From positions 930,501-994,500 of the forward strand of contig CAMRHE010000169.1 of the NCBI GenBank assembly GCA_947044405.1: DNA of 64,000 bases, written 5' to 3'. The first letter of the stretch is position 1; every line of letters begins with the position of its first letter. Positions 20,819 to 31,246 of the stretch are shown piece after piece. This stretch comes from Leptodactylus fallax (lineage: Eukaryota > Chordata > Amphibia > Anura > Leptodactylidae). Under the pieces are notes generated by a model. That model made no database searches and was not told the origin of the DNA. It saw nothing but the letters and a program-made list of their open reading frames with translations. The position numbers and the translations under genes were made by a program.

Positions 20819-21986
20819 TTAATACAAAGGGGTTATTAATAGGCATTATTAATACAGAGGGGCATTTATGTAAGAGGGCATAATTTATACAAGGAGACAT
20901 AAGAAGGTATAATTAATAATAGGGGAATTGGGCAATATTAATTTTAGGTGGCACTCGGGTATTAAATTGATTTAAGGGGGTACACAGGGCATTATTAATT
21001 AGGGGGGATTATTAATTGAGGGGCAGTATTAAATAAATGGGGCACATAGGAGCATTATTAAATAAAAAAATCACATGGGGTTATTATTCATTTCCAGGGG
21101 ATTTTATATCATATATTTTATAATTGGGGTAGCAGAAGGATGGAGAGGTTATGTAATTGAGGACAATGTGGGTCAGGTGCCTGGAAAAGTGAGGAGCCAA
21201 AGATCTCTGTGTTACAAACTTTACAGTCACAGCTGGAAGAAGTGGTCATGGCGGTCCAGATGGAAGAGACGATAAATGTAAACCGTCAGAGATGTCACCT
21301 GTAAGTCACAACATTGTTCCTGTACTGTATTTACGTAACTGGTCTTCACAGCCCTGTGTAGAACTACTATCTACCACTATACAGTCACCGTATAGTGATA
21401 GTGTTGGTATACCTGAGTTGGGGGCCCACTTGGACGTGTTCGCCCCCCTGTGCTGAACCCCTAGCTACGCCTCTGCTCAGCAGCCATCTTTAGACTCCTT
21501 GTTCTCAATCATGAACATAGCCTCATTCAAGATATTGTATCAGCTGCAAGAACAGATCTACAACTTGCGTGCTGAACTCTCTTCCTGTGGACACACGTGA
21601 TGGTTTTTCTTCATTACTCTTTTGTCATAGGTCCTTCAAAAACTTTATATGTGTCTATATACCAGTATGTCTCACTCATTTTATCTATATGCGTACACAT
21701 AAATCCAGTATTGTCACACATATATCAGACACTCATATAAGAAAATGATGCTTGAACATAATTTTTGCCATTGCTCTCGGCAATTGCCACAGATCATGTC
21801 AGATATGTGGGCACTGCATGTATGCTGGTAGTAGTAGTTTCACATTCGCTGTAGATCCTAACTTTCTTTTCCCTGCTGTAAGTGGCTACAATGTCATTGT
21901 GGCTTGTATGTCCCTGTTTATCCTGATCTCAGCAATGTAGTTGATGTTTTTCATGTCACTGTGACCTGAGCATCTATAACCATAAT

Positions 21987-22540
21987 TAGAGATGAACAAA
22001 GTATTCAAAAATTTGATTCGGCAACTTCACCGAATTTCGCGATATGATTCTATTCGATCCAAATTAAATTGCTGCGAATCACGTACCAAAAACAGCTATT
22101 TATTGGCTGCAGAGAGCCGGGGCGGGCAGGTGGGTGGCAAAATGGTGGAAACCCTTGGATGCTGCGGTCATGTTTGACCACGGCATCCAAGTTGTTAAGA
22201 CCCCAGATCTGTTATGGAGCAGGGTGTTAGATGTCAGTTACAGCTAACACCCTGCTCCATAACCGAGCGGAGGGGATTTAACACCTTGGATGCAGCTGTC
22301 AAACATGCCGTGTGCGCTTGCGAAGGGGTTAAAGGGATGTGGCATCACAGGGCTGGCTGCTGATTGGCTACACGCATGGCATTGTGGGTGATCCCACGTT
22401 CCCAGAGTTCCTTGCCCCATGTAGAGCAGTCATTTTGAACTAAATGCGAATCGTTACCACGAAGCGTGAGGAAATTCGGATTCGATGCAAATTGAATATT
22501 TTGCAATTCCACTTCTGCAGCTTCGATTCGCTCATCTCTA
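21987..22540. mobile_element. Short hAT MITE, 'TAGAGATGAGC' family (copy 1)
   Basis: The ends tagagatgaacaaa and ttcgctcatctcta are inverted repeats, with a perfect 8-bp duplication accataat at 21979-21986 and 22541-22548. The interior includes a 'gcatccaagttgtt' region and inverted copies of 'cagggtgttag'. It is non-coding. Confidence 0.85.
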
Positions 22541-22548
22541 ACCATAAT

Positions 22549-24299
22549 CATTTTATCAATTCACAATCTGGTTTCAAGATTATTTTGTTTTGTATGTCTA
22601 ATCCATAGTTTACAAATACTTTATGTCACACAGTAACCACAAAGCTCCATAAATAAATTCTGTTATGACTTATATTGCATAGAACATCAAGATTTCATCA
22701 ATTTTCTTTTTGCTTTACAGACATTTTGATTTTACCACCTACATCACATTGTCCAGACTACTTTCCCATATTTTTTTACCGGGATATAGTGCTACTATCA
22801 TCTTGTGTGCTGTGAACAAAAGCAAAGAAGCCTTTTAAAATACAAGAGAAAAAAAATTGGTTTCCAGATCACACAGGTGAACGAGTTCACCATTATATTC
22901 ATTTTGTAAATAAAGTTTTTTTCTAAAGTTTATTGGTGCTATTGTAAGCCGTGTACCGGGGTGGGCTCCCCAGGATACAGCGAAGTCACGAACAAAGGAA
23001 GCGACTCCAAATCAATTTAGTAAAAACAAGATTTTACTTAATGTAGTAACACCCCTTTACCCATAAAGAACACTCCCAGATATTTACATACACTCAGCCA
23101 GTAAGCTGAGGCCCTGGTGTTGAACAGCGTGGTGCCCTCTAATGTGCGCCTCTAATATACTCCAAGCTTTTACCTATCTGCAGGCTGCAACTAACCAGCC
23201 ACTTGTTACCTTTTTATCACTCTAGTGCCAGGAACAATTCAGTGAGTGTGATAGAGGCACCGGTGGTATAACACAAGAACTTATAAACTTATCAAAATAC
23301 CCCTATTCCCCTCAAACAAAGTACAACCAAGTAAATATAATAGTAGGTCAGGTTGCAAGCCAAAGAAATGTGAAATTGCATAAAATGTCGCTTCCAGACT
23401 TCCTTAGAAGATCCTCTCTGAGAGTTACAACTCTATAGAATTCTAAGTCTTAGTTCCTACTACCAAATAGGTAGATAATTCGCCAGTAGTGTGGCCTGTG
23501 AAGATGAGTATGCCTAACTAGTCTAACTACAGGCCCTTACTCAGTCCCAAGCAATTTGGTGCCAAAAATGTAATGTGGTGCGTGCACGATTACTCCTCTT
23601 ATTGACCCTGGTCTGTTGGGTACCTTTAGCCTATTTTTGGAAGAGGGGCTCATCCAGAAAACATGCAGTCTCACTGACAGTGCCACTTCTCAGCCGGGTC
23701 CTTGATGGCAATCTTCTCCTTCAGGATGCTGTCTGGACCAACTCTGGAACAGTCTTTGATTCAGCTCCACTTTGCTGTGTCCTCTGGTCCCTTAGTGATC
23801 CTACTACATGTGTATCACACTCCAGTCCTCCTCCTCATAGCTCAAAGCATACTACCAAGATGGCTGCCACACATACTCTTCTCCTCCTTGTAGTTCCACC
23901 TCTGCAGAACAGGGTCTCCACGTCACTACTACAGGGAATTACAGTCTCTTTCCATTTCTGAGGTAACAGTGGCCTCTTGTGGTCAAACAACCAAATGTCA
24001 GTTTATATAAAAAAAACAAACATATCTACAGAAACAAGTACATTCAGAACATGAGGGCTGTTTCCCCATCTTACACTATTGTAGGACACTGCTTATCTGT
24101 ATTGTGGTGTGTTTATTATGTTATGTCTACTATTATTTACAAATGTAAACATATTTCTTATAAAATTTTGGTAATTGAAAAAAAATAAAATTGGTATTAC
24201 AACTAATTTTTGTTCATTTTTTTATGCATATTCTGTACAATAATGATTGTTATAGTTGTAAATAAGCACAATAGACAACACAACAGGACATTTCCCTTT
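22549..24299. other. Unrecognised stretch
   Basis: I see no supported gene. A 128-codon open frame starts at 23575 but has no recognisable domain and low-complexity hydrophobic composition. About 22945-23985 resembles 51360-51960 in style ('cagtgctttattta'/'aagattttacttaatg') and may be part of an LTR-type retroelement; I cannot prove it. Confidence 0.35.
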
Positions 24300-24640
24300 C
24301 ATGTCAAGCAGGTAGGTTCATGGTCTTGGTATACTCTGTAGTTTCTATATGTAGGTCCTCCTTACAACAACTTCATTCTAGCTGTCTCACTAATGACCTG
24401 ACTAGAATGGAGTTGCTGCAGGTAGGTTTATGGTCTCGGTGTATTCTGTAGTTACTGCAGGTAGGTTCATGGTCTTGGTGTATTCCGTAGTTACTATAGG
24501 TAGGTCCTCCATACAACAACTCCATTCTAGCTGTCTCACTACTGTACTGACTAGAATGGAGTTGCTGCAGGTAGGTTCATGGTCTCGGTGTACTCTGTAG
24601 TTACTATAGGTAGGTTCATGGTCTCAGTGCTTTCTTTGAA
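24300..24640. repeat. Tandem repeat, composite ~43-bp and ~150-bp units
   Basis: The block 'gtaggttcatggtctcggtg' followed by 'actctgtagttactatag' recurs about six times. A larger unit carrying 'ctccattctagctgtctcac' and its complement 'gactagaatggagttgctg' appears at about 24347-24430 and 24497-24580, so each large unit includes a hairpin. Confidence 0.85.
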
Positions 24641-24659
24641 AGTCAGCATAGGGTCTATG

Positions 24660-25021
24660 TCTAACAATAAGCCCCGCACAGAACATACGCAGCAGCCCCC
24701 CAATGTCCAGATCACAACAGCATAAAGGTGGCAGTCTCCCAGGGACTGGAGCCCACCTCCCACCCCCAGAGCACATAGGGGGCAGCCCCCCTCCTCCCAA
24801 TGCATAGGTGGCAAAACCCCAGGGGCTCAACCCCTCCAATACACAGACAGCACCCCAGAGACCACCACCAGCAACCCCCGCGCACACACAGGCAGCGCTG
24901 CAGGAACTCCCCACTTACAAGAAGGTAGTACCCCAGTGACTTGCACACCACACGGCAGCACCCCTCGGACCCTCCGCCATATGCACACAGGTGGAAGTAC
25001 CCAAGGGACCACCACCAGCAC
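24660..25021. repeat. Degenerate minisatellite, left part
   Basis: The units contain 'cacacaggtggcag' and 'accccccagggacc' variants. The array is cut at 25021 by a hAT element and continues at 27087-27640. Confidence 0.7.
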
Positions 25022-27078
25022 CAGAGGCATAGCTAGTGGGGGGGCAGAGGGGGCAGCTGCCCCGGGCCCACTGACATTTTAGGGCCCACCCCGGGGCCAC
25101 CATTAATACATCTTTTACTTTTAACTAGATCGGTGTCTGCAGACACTGATCTAGTTAAAACGCTTCCTGTCACTTGCTGTCTTGTAAACCGCAAGCCACT
25201 TCTGGCCTGCGGTTTACATGACAACGAGAACACAGTCATCAGCACAGGCGGCGCGATGACGTCACAACATCGCGCCTCCTACGCTGAGACGCTGACTCCC
25301 TGTGTGTGGACCCTGCGCACAGAGCGCGGGTCAAGAAGAGAAAGCGGCGGCTCCGTTCGTCATGGTCGCTGTTAGGTGAGTATAACTTATATTTGTTTTG
25401 CTTTAGCTTAGTTGTGGGTATTTTAATAGTATAAGGGGTTGTTAGGAGTGGCAATTATAGCTATAAGGGAGGGGGCATTATCAACATAAGGGGGGTCATT
25501 TATATAAGGGTTATTACGAGGTACAAGGGGGGAGGTTATTTATATTAGGTGGCATTATGAACATAAGGGGGTGGTCATCGATATAAGAGGTCTTAGGGGT
25601 GCAGTATTTATGTCAGGGGGAATCAGGGGCATAATATGAGGGGGCAATTAATTTAATAAAAGTGACACTTGGGATTTATTAAGACTAAAGACCCACGTAG
25701 CGGGCTGCAGCAAAAAAGCGCTGCAGGAAAAACCGCGGCAGTAACATTGTGGTTTTTCCCGCAGCACTTTTCAGAGAAGGGCCGCAGATTTTTCCTCTGC
25801 AGACTTTCTGCTTCCATTATAACTATAGGGAAACCGCCAGTGTTTCCGTAGGTATAATTGACATGCTGCGATTTTCAAAACCGCAATGGTTTTGGAAATC
25901 GCAGAGTGTCCGCTGCACGCATTTTTCCACAATGTGTGGATGGGATTTGCTAGAATCCCATCCACTTTGCAGGAACTGTAAAACACCGCATTTTTTTTTC
26001 CCGTGGCGTTTTTGCCATGTGGGCCCCATCCCATCCCCACTTTGTGGTAAAATATGCACAGTGGACATGCTGCGATTTCCAAAACAGTCGTGGTTTTGGA
26101 AATCGCAGCATTCCTATGGAAACGCTCCCGGTTTCCCTGTAGATATAATTGAAGCAGAAAGTCCGGAGAGGAAACTTCTGCGAACTTTCTGTGCAAAGCG
26201 CAGCAGGAAGAACTGCACTTTTTTGCTGCGGGACGCCACATGGGGCCTTAGGCTTAAAGAGTTTTCCAGCTCATTTTTAATTGATGATCTATTCTCAGAA
26301 TAGATCATCAATAAGAGATAAGTGACTCCCCACTGATCAGCTCTATGAAGGGACCATGGCGCCTGTTTATATCACACGCTGTCTGTTTATAGTGACCGTG
26401 TGATGTAATTACAGCCTTGTCACATAGACGTGTATAGGACGAGGCTGTAGTTACATGACATGGCCGCTATGAAAAAAATGACACTATGGAAACAGAGAAG
26501 GGGTCACTGCACTTACACAGGTACCACGGTTCATTCAAACGTCTGATCCTGGGGGTCCCGATTATTGGAACCCCATTAATTATTTTTACCTTTTGTTTAC
26601 TTTTTAATTAGGAAACACCTGGGGCATTATTAATAAGGGGAACTATTTAAAGTGGGTACACAGGGAAGTTATTAATTTAAAAATGCACTTGTGGGTATTA
26701 TTATGGGGGGTTATATTATATATTTTAGAATTGGGGGTAGCAGCAGGATGGGTGTGCAGGTGAGGACAATGTGGGTCAGGTGCCTGGAAAAGTAAGGAGC
26801 CAAAAATGTCTGTGCTACAAACTTTACAGAGACTGGAAGAAATGGTCATGGCGGTTCAGATGAAAGAGATGGGAAATGTGAACGATTAGTCAGAGACGTC
26901 ACCGGTAAGTCACTAAATGTTACTGCACTGTATTTGCCTAAATCGTTTGCAAAGCCCTGTGTAGATCCGATATATACCACTATACGGTCACCGTATAGTG
27001 ATAATATCGGTATACCTAAGTTGGGGGCCCACTTGGACATGTTCGCCCCCCCGTGCTGAACCCCTAGCTACGCCTCTG
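25022..27078. mobile_element. Long hAT element, 'GGCGTAGCTA' family (copy 2)
   Basis: The ends cagaggcatagcta and tagctacgcctctg are inverted repeats with one mismatch, flanked by accagcac at 25014-25021 and 27079-27086. It aligns with copy 1 at both ends, in the hairpins (25119-25160, 25183-25218), in the 'ataaggggg' array (25430-25640) and near 26690-27060. A foldback at 25680-26260 is inserted in it, followed by another common MITE-like stretch at 26262-26600. No transposase is encoded. Confidence 0.9.
25680..26260. mobile_element. Foldback MITE nested in hAT copy 2
   Basis: The two halves are inverted: 'gctgcagcaaaaaagcgctg' and 'cctctgcagactttctgctt' on the left mirror 'ggagaggaaacttctgcg' and 'ttttttgctgcgggacgcc' on the right, and 'ttttggaaatcgcag' occurs on both sides. 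It is the longest member of the 'ggccccac' family in the window. Confidence 0.8.
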
Positions 27079-27086
27079 ACCAGCAC

Positions 27087-27640
27087 CTTCTCACACACCC
27101 AGGTAGCACCCCAGGGACCCCCAAACATGCACACAGGTGACAGCGCCCTGGGACCACCTCCAGAACCCCCTCTTACACAAGCAATACACCAGGAACCCTA
27201 CACACAAAATAAATACCCCAGGGATCCCACACAGACACATGAAGCAGCCCCCCAGGGACCCGAACCCCACAAGACCCTGCCCCCATTACATGCCAGCAGC
27301 ACCCCAGGGACCCTTGCTTCCCCTTTAGATGCCAGCAGCACCCCACGAATCCGTCCCCCCTTAGATGCCAAAGGCAACCCCACAGACCCCTGCCCCCCAT
27401 AGATGCCAGAAGCACCCCAAGGAACCCTGGTCTCCCTTAGATGCCAGCAGCACCCCAAGGACCCCTGCCCTCCTTAGATATCAGCAGCACCCCAAAGACC
27501 CCTGCCCATCGTTAGATGCCAGCAGGACCCCGAGGACCCCTACCCCCCCCTTAGATATCAGCAGCACCCCAAAGACCCCTGCCCCCCTTTAGATGCCAAA
27601 CGCACCCCAAGGATCCCTGCCCTCCGTTAGATGCCAGCAG
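27087..27640. repeat. Minisatellite, ~37-bp unit
   Basis: About twelve units follow the pattern 'atgccagcagcaccccaagg' then 'acccctgcccccctta'. The right half is more uniform than the left. Open frames rich in Pro, Thr and Ser arise from the period. Confidence 0.9.
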
Positions 27641-28196
27641 AACCCCTTGTTCGGCGATTGTGGGCTACTGCGCATACACAGGTCTGCAGCCATCTTTGTG
27701 ACGTTGCCAGGCAGCTCATGCGTGCACAATAGCCCACACTCGCACGGAAAGTCTATTGCGCATGCCCGAGTTTAACCATTACTGCGCATGCATCGCTGAT
27801 GACGCCACCTGACAGGAGGAATCAGGAAAGAAGGTAAGCATGATGGGGAGGGGTGTAGTGAGGGAAGGGGACAGGAGGAGAGGGGGAGGAGATGGGAGAA
27901 TATAGTATAGATATAGTATGTGACCCCCATCTACGGAAGCCACAAAACGGAATGTCACAGGATACTATGAAGATGTGCCTGGGGTGGACACGTGACCGCC
28001 CCCAGCGATAATGGAGTTGTGCTAATGAAAGTAATTTATAAAGTAGATAGAGGTGGGGTGTTTAGTTTAATGTTAAAATGTTGTTTTATCCTAGACAACC
28101 CCTTTAAGGAGCACCTCTTTTATACCAGTATACAGGTTAAGCATCGGAACCAATAAAGGCAAATATATACAGTTGTGCTTGGATTTAATAATATAC
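27641..28196. other. Stretch without a gene
   Basis: It is GC-rich with 'actgcgcatgc' blocks (27650-27800), then purine-rich, ending with 'tagacaacccctttaagg' at about 28092-28109, which looks like the right end of a TTAAAGGGG-type repeat whose left part is not recognisable. Confidence 0.4.
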
Positions 28197-28200
28197 TTAA

Positions 28201-28699
28201 AGGGGTATTCCCATGAATATACAGTAATAATATCTATATTTGTAGATAATTAAAAGTTAAACATTTTTGCAAATATAAGTAGTTAAAAATTCTGCAGAGT
28301 TTTAAAGATTGTCTCTACCCATCTTAGTGGTGACAGTCTGTTGTCTTGATTGGTTGCCAATGGATACGACCATGAATGCAGAAACTTTCTATGGTCTGGG
28401 ACTAGTCAGGAACCAAGTCATGATTTTCTTATAGTAGCTGGGCTATCAGGCAGGGACACTACATGTATCAGAAGATATGCTGTCCGCAATAAGTAAATCA
28501 TAGCTGATTTTCTGAACTTAGAAAGGTCCTGCAGTCATGGTCGTATCCACTGGCAACCGATCAAGACAACAACCTGTGACCACAAGATATTTAGAGAAAA
28601 TCTTTAAAACTCTGCAAAATGTTTACTTATATTTGCAAAAATGTTTAACTTTTAATTATCTACAAATTTTAAAATGGTTATATTCATGGGAATACCCCT
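28201..28699. mobile_element. Foldback MITE with TTAA duplication
   Basis: The ends aggggtattcccatgaata and its complement begin long inverted arms: 'gataattaaaagttaaacat' on the left mirrors the right arm at 28645-28670, and 'ggttgccaatggatacgacc' (28343-28362) mirrors 'ggtcgtatccactggcaac'. TTAA flanks it at 28197-28200 and 28700-28703. Confidence 0.88.
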
Positions 28700-28730
28700 T
28701 TAAATACCAGAAAAAAACCATACTAATGTA

Positions 28731-29185
28731 AAAAGAATACATTTTTATTTCTACATAATATAACACATACATTTGTGATAAATCATGATATAAATAATAG
28801 AAGGGGAATAAGAGTAAAATGACCAGAATGCCAAAAAGAAAAAGTACAACCAGTGGGATGTATGCTACTGGGAACCTGTTCACCCAGAAATAAATTGTAC
28901 TGGTTACAAATAACACAACAGGCAAAATGTAAATAGTACTGACTACAAGGACACAAGTATTGCATAACTCAAGAAAAATCTTGTAAAGTACATTTTTGCC
29001 TGTTGTGTTATTTGCAATCTGTGCAATTTATTTCTGGGTGGACAGGTTCCCAGTAGCATTTATCCAACTGGCTGCACTTTTTCTTGTTGGCATTCCGGTC
29101 ATTTTACTCTTATCCCCCTTCTATTATGTATATCATTATTTATGACAAATGTATGTGTTTTATTATGTGTCAATAAAAATGTATT
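28731..29185. mobile_element. Large inverted repeat (foldback element)
   Basis: The arm 28734-28935 and the arm 28990-29185 are inverted copies of about 200 bp, sharing for example 'gaatacatttttattt' and its complement, 'gggaacctgt'/'acaggttccc' and 'aacacaacaggcaaaatg'. The centre is about 55 bp. It encodes nothing recognisable. Confidence 0.88.
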
Positions 29186-29200
29186 CAGTATACAGGTTAA

Positions 29201-29499
29201 TACAGCAGTGAACAACCAGATTAAGAACATGCACCATACAGGGACAATGTGTTATTCATCATAACTGCAGCGCAGCAATAATATTGGTGCCATTGTCGCT
29301 GGCAACGGTGCCCAGTTGTAGTTGGCAAGAAGCCATCCAGCAAGATACTTGCTACAGGATACAGCAAAGCAGCTCTTCTGGTGTGTGGGTCCTCTGATCC
29401 AGGCTCACTAATTGTAAAACTGCATGGCAGCACTTTAACTAATGCTAAGCTCACACCTGCATTGGGGTTTCTGTTCTTTGGGTCCACTAATGGTGGCTA
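29201..29499. other. Probable MITE fragment
   Basis: 'taagctcacacctgcattgg' followed by 'ggtttctgttctttgggtcc' at about 29447-29484 resembles the end of the Harbinger-like element at 19987. The left end is not clear. Frames here are short. Confidence 0.4.
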
Positions 29500-31214
29500 G
29501 GTACCCTCCATCGAGGTTGAGTGCATGTCATGAATTGCCAAAACGCAGTGGAATCCACTAAGTGTTACAGCAGTGACTGCACTACCGCTGGATGAATGGG
29601 TAAATATTGCTGTTTCCTGGACACACATTCCCTTATGGATGAATGATGTTGGCATCGAAGAGGAGGTGAAGCAGTAGGAGAAACAGTTGGTGATGCCGAT
29701 TTTTTTCTGACACATCATGGCCATAGGATTTCTGCACACCCTCTTAATTTCCACCTCCAGATTTCCTCCTAGCTCATCTACCAGAATGACTACCAGAAGT
29801 AGTACCATACCCCCTGTCACTACTACCTCCACCTCCAACAGTCATGACTTCCTCCTATGCTTGTACACAGTGCTGACTGTTCTCATCCAGCTCATCAAAA
29901 AGAGGAGAAAGACTAGGAAAATAGATTTCTTAGCAGGTGCCACATCACTACCATGGATCTGTGTCCGTGAAAAATGTGATGGAGACACGGGTGACAGTCC
30001 TTAAAGGCCCTGGGTTAAATTACGTGTTATGTAGTAGAAGGAGGAGTAACACTCTGAAGCTTGACTCAAGATCTCATCATTCTCAGATGTAATATCCTCC
30101 TGTGATTGAGATTGTGATTGAGCTGAGTAATCAAAAACTTTATCTTCATTCTCAGGAAGTACAGCAATCCTGTCACTGGTGGTGGCACCAAAACCAGAAG
30201 TAGCGTTGCTGTTGCCACCCACATTCTTATTGTTAGCACTTGCATGTGTGTTGCTTTGCCCACTCCTTTTGCATGGCCCCTACCCTGTATTTTTCCCATT
30301 AATTTTTGATATTGCACACTACTTACTTATAATAGGGATTGGCAAAAACTCTGACACTGTGTATGTTATTTTTTTGTTTTTGTTGAGTACATCAAGAAAA
30401 GTCAGCTTTTAATAACATTTTTTTATTAGCACAGGCTGTTAGACTGGATATTAGATGAACAACAACCAAAAAAATGCTTAAATACCAAAATAACATTTTG
30501 CACAGGCTGCAATACTGTATATGAGTTTGAGCAGCAACACAAAAAAAAAAAAACATTCAAGAAGCAAATATGTTTTCAGAGTAACACTCCACAACTCTTT
30601 GTATTGGTGAGCAGATCTGAATAAAAACATTAAATAATAAGAGTTTTTTTTAACTCTTATAACAGTGTTAGACTGTAGATTGGGTGAATGACAACCAAAA
30701 AATGCTTAAATAACAGATTTTTTTTAAAATTTGTATATATGATTTTGAGTAGCAACAACAAAAAAACACTTAAGAAGCAAATATTTTTTCAGATTAACAC
30801 TCAACCAGAAAAAAAAAAAACATTAAATAACAGAGTTTTTTTTTTCAGATAATTGTAAACTGTTAGACTATATATTGGGTGAACAAAAGAACTGCTTAGA
30901 TTACATATGTTTTTTTCAGATTTGCTCAGGCGGAATCAGTGCTTTGCTGTTAGAATAGTAGTTTGCATGTATTTCATGAAAAAAAATTTAACTCCAAAAA
31001 AATCTTGAGAAAAGATTTTTCTCTAGCTGGATTTACTGTCAGTAAAAGTAAGTATATACACTCTGTATACAGCAGTGCAGATATGATCCCTCACTACTAT
31101 GATTTCTAACACTAATCTGCCTGTAATTGCTTAATTCTGACTAAATTATCCTATTCCTAACTATTGCTTATAATTGTAGGCTTTTCAGAACTGAGTGCTC
31201 TGTATGATATAGTG
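29500..31214 (-). repeat. Unnamed repeat, copy 1, with coding relic and tandem units
   Basis: It matches 37380-40775 in inverted orientation. On the minus strand 30040-30220 encodes an acidic, Ser/Gln-rich segment (SQSQSQEDITSENDEILSQ), and the same segment with substitutions is encoded on the plus strand at about 40330-40440. A second shared frame lies at 29700-29840. The part at 30425-30960 is a degenerate ~95-bp tandem array with 'aggctgttagactg' and 'ttgggtgaa'. It may be the amino-terminal region of a transposon gene; I do not recognise the family. Confidence 0.55.
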
Positions 31215-31215
31215 A

Positions 31216-31246
<31 letters not shown>

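Larger units (their letters stand above)
19036..21475. mobile_element. Long hAT element, 'GGCGTAGCTA' family (copy 1)
   Basis: The ends cagaggcgtagcta and tagctacgcctctg are perfect 14-bp inverted repeats. The 8-bp duplication ctcagcag is at 19028-19035 and 21476-21483. The last ~75 bp ('ttgggggcccacttgga', 'gtgctgaacccctagctac') match copy 2 at 25022-27078. The interior has two subterminal hairpins (19149-19187, 19211-19252), a degenerate 'taaggggcatt' array, and later insertions at 19629-20309, 19987-20236 and 20310-20818. No transposase is encoded. Confidence 0.9.

Noticed and set aside
23575..23961. 128-codon open frame starting at 23575
   Set aside because: No recognisable domain, hydrophobic low-complexity composition and a repetitive neighbourhood; a chance frame is more likely.
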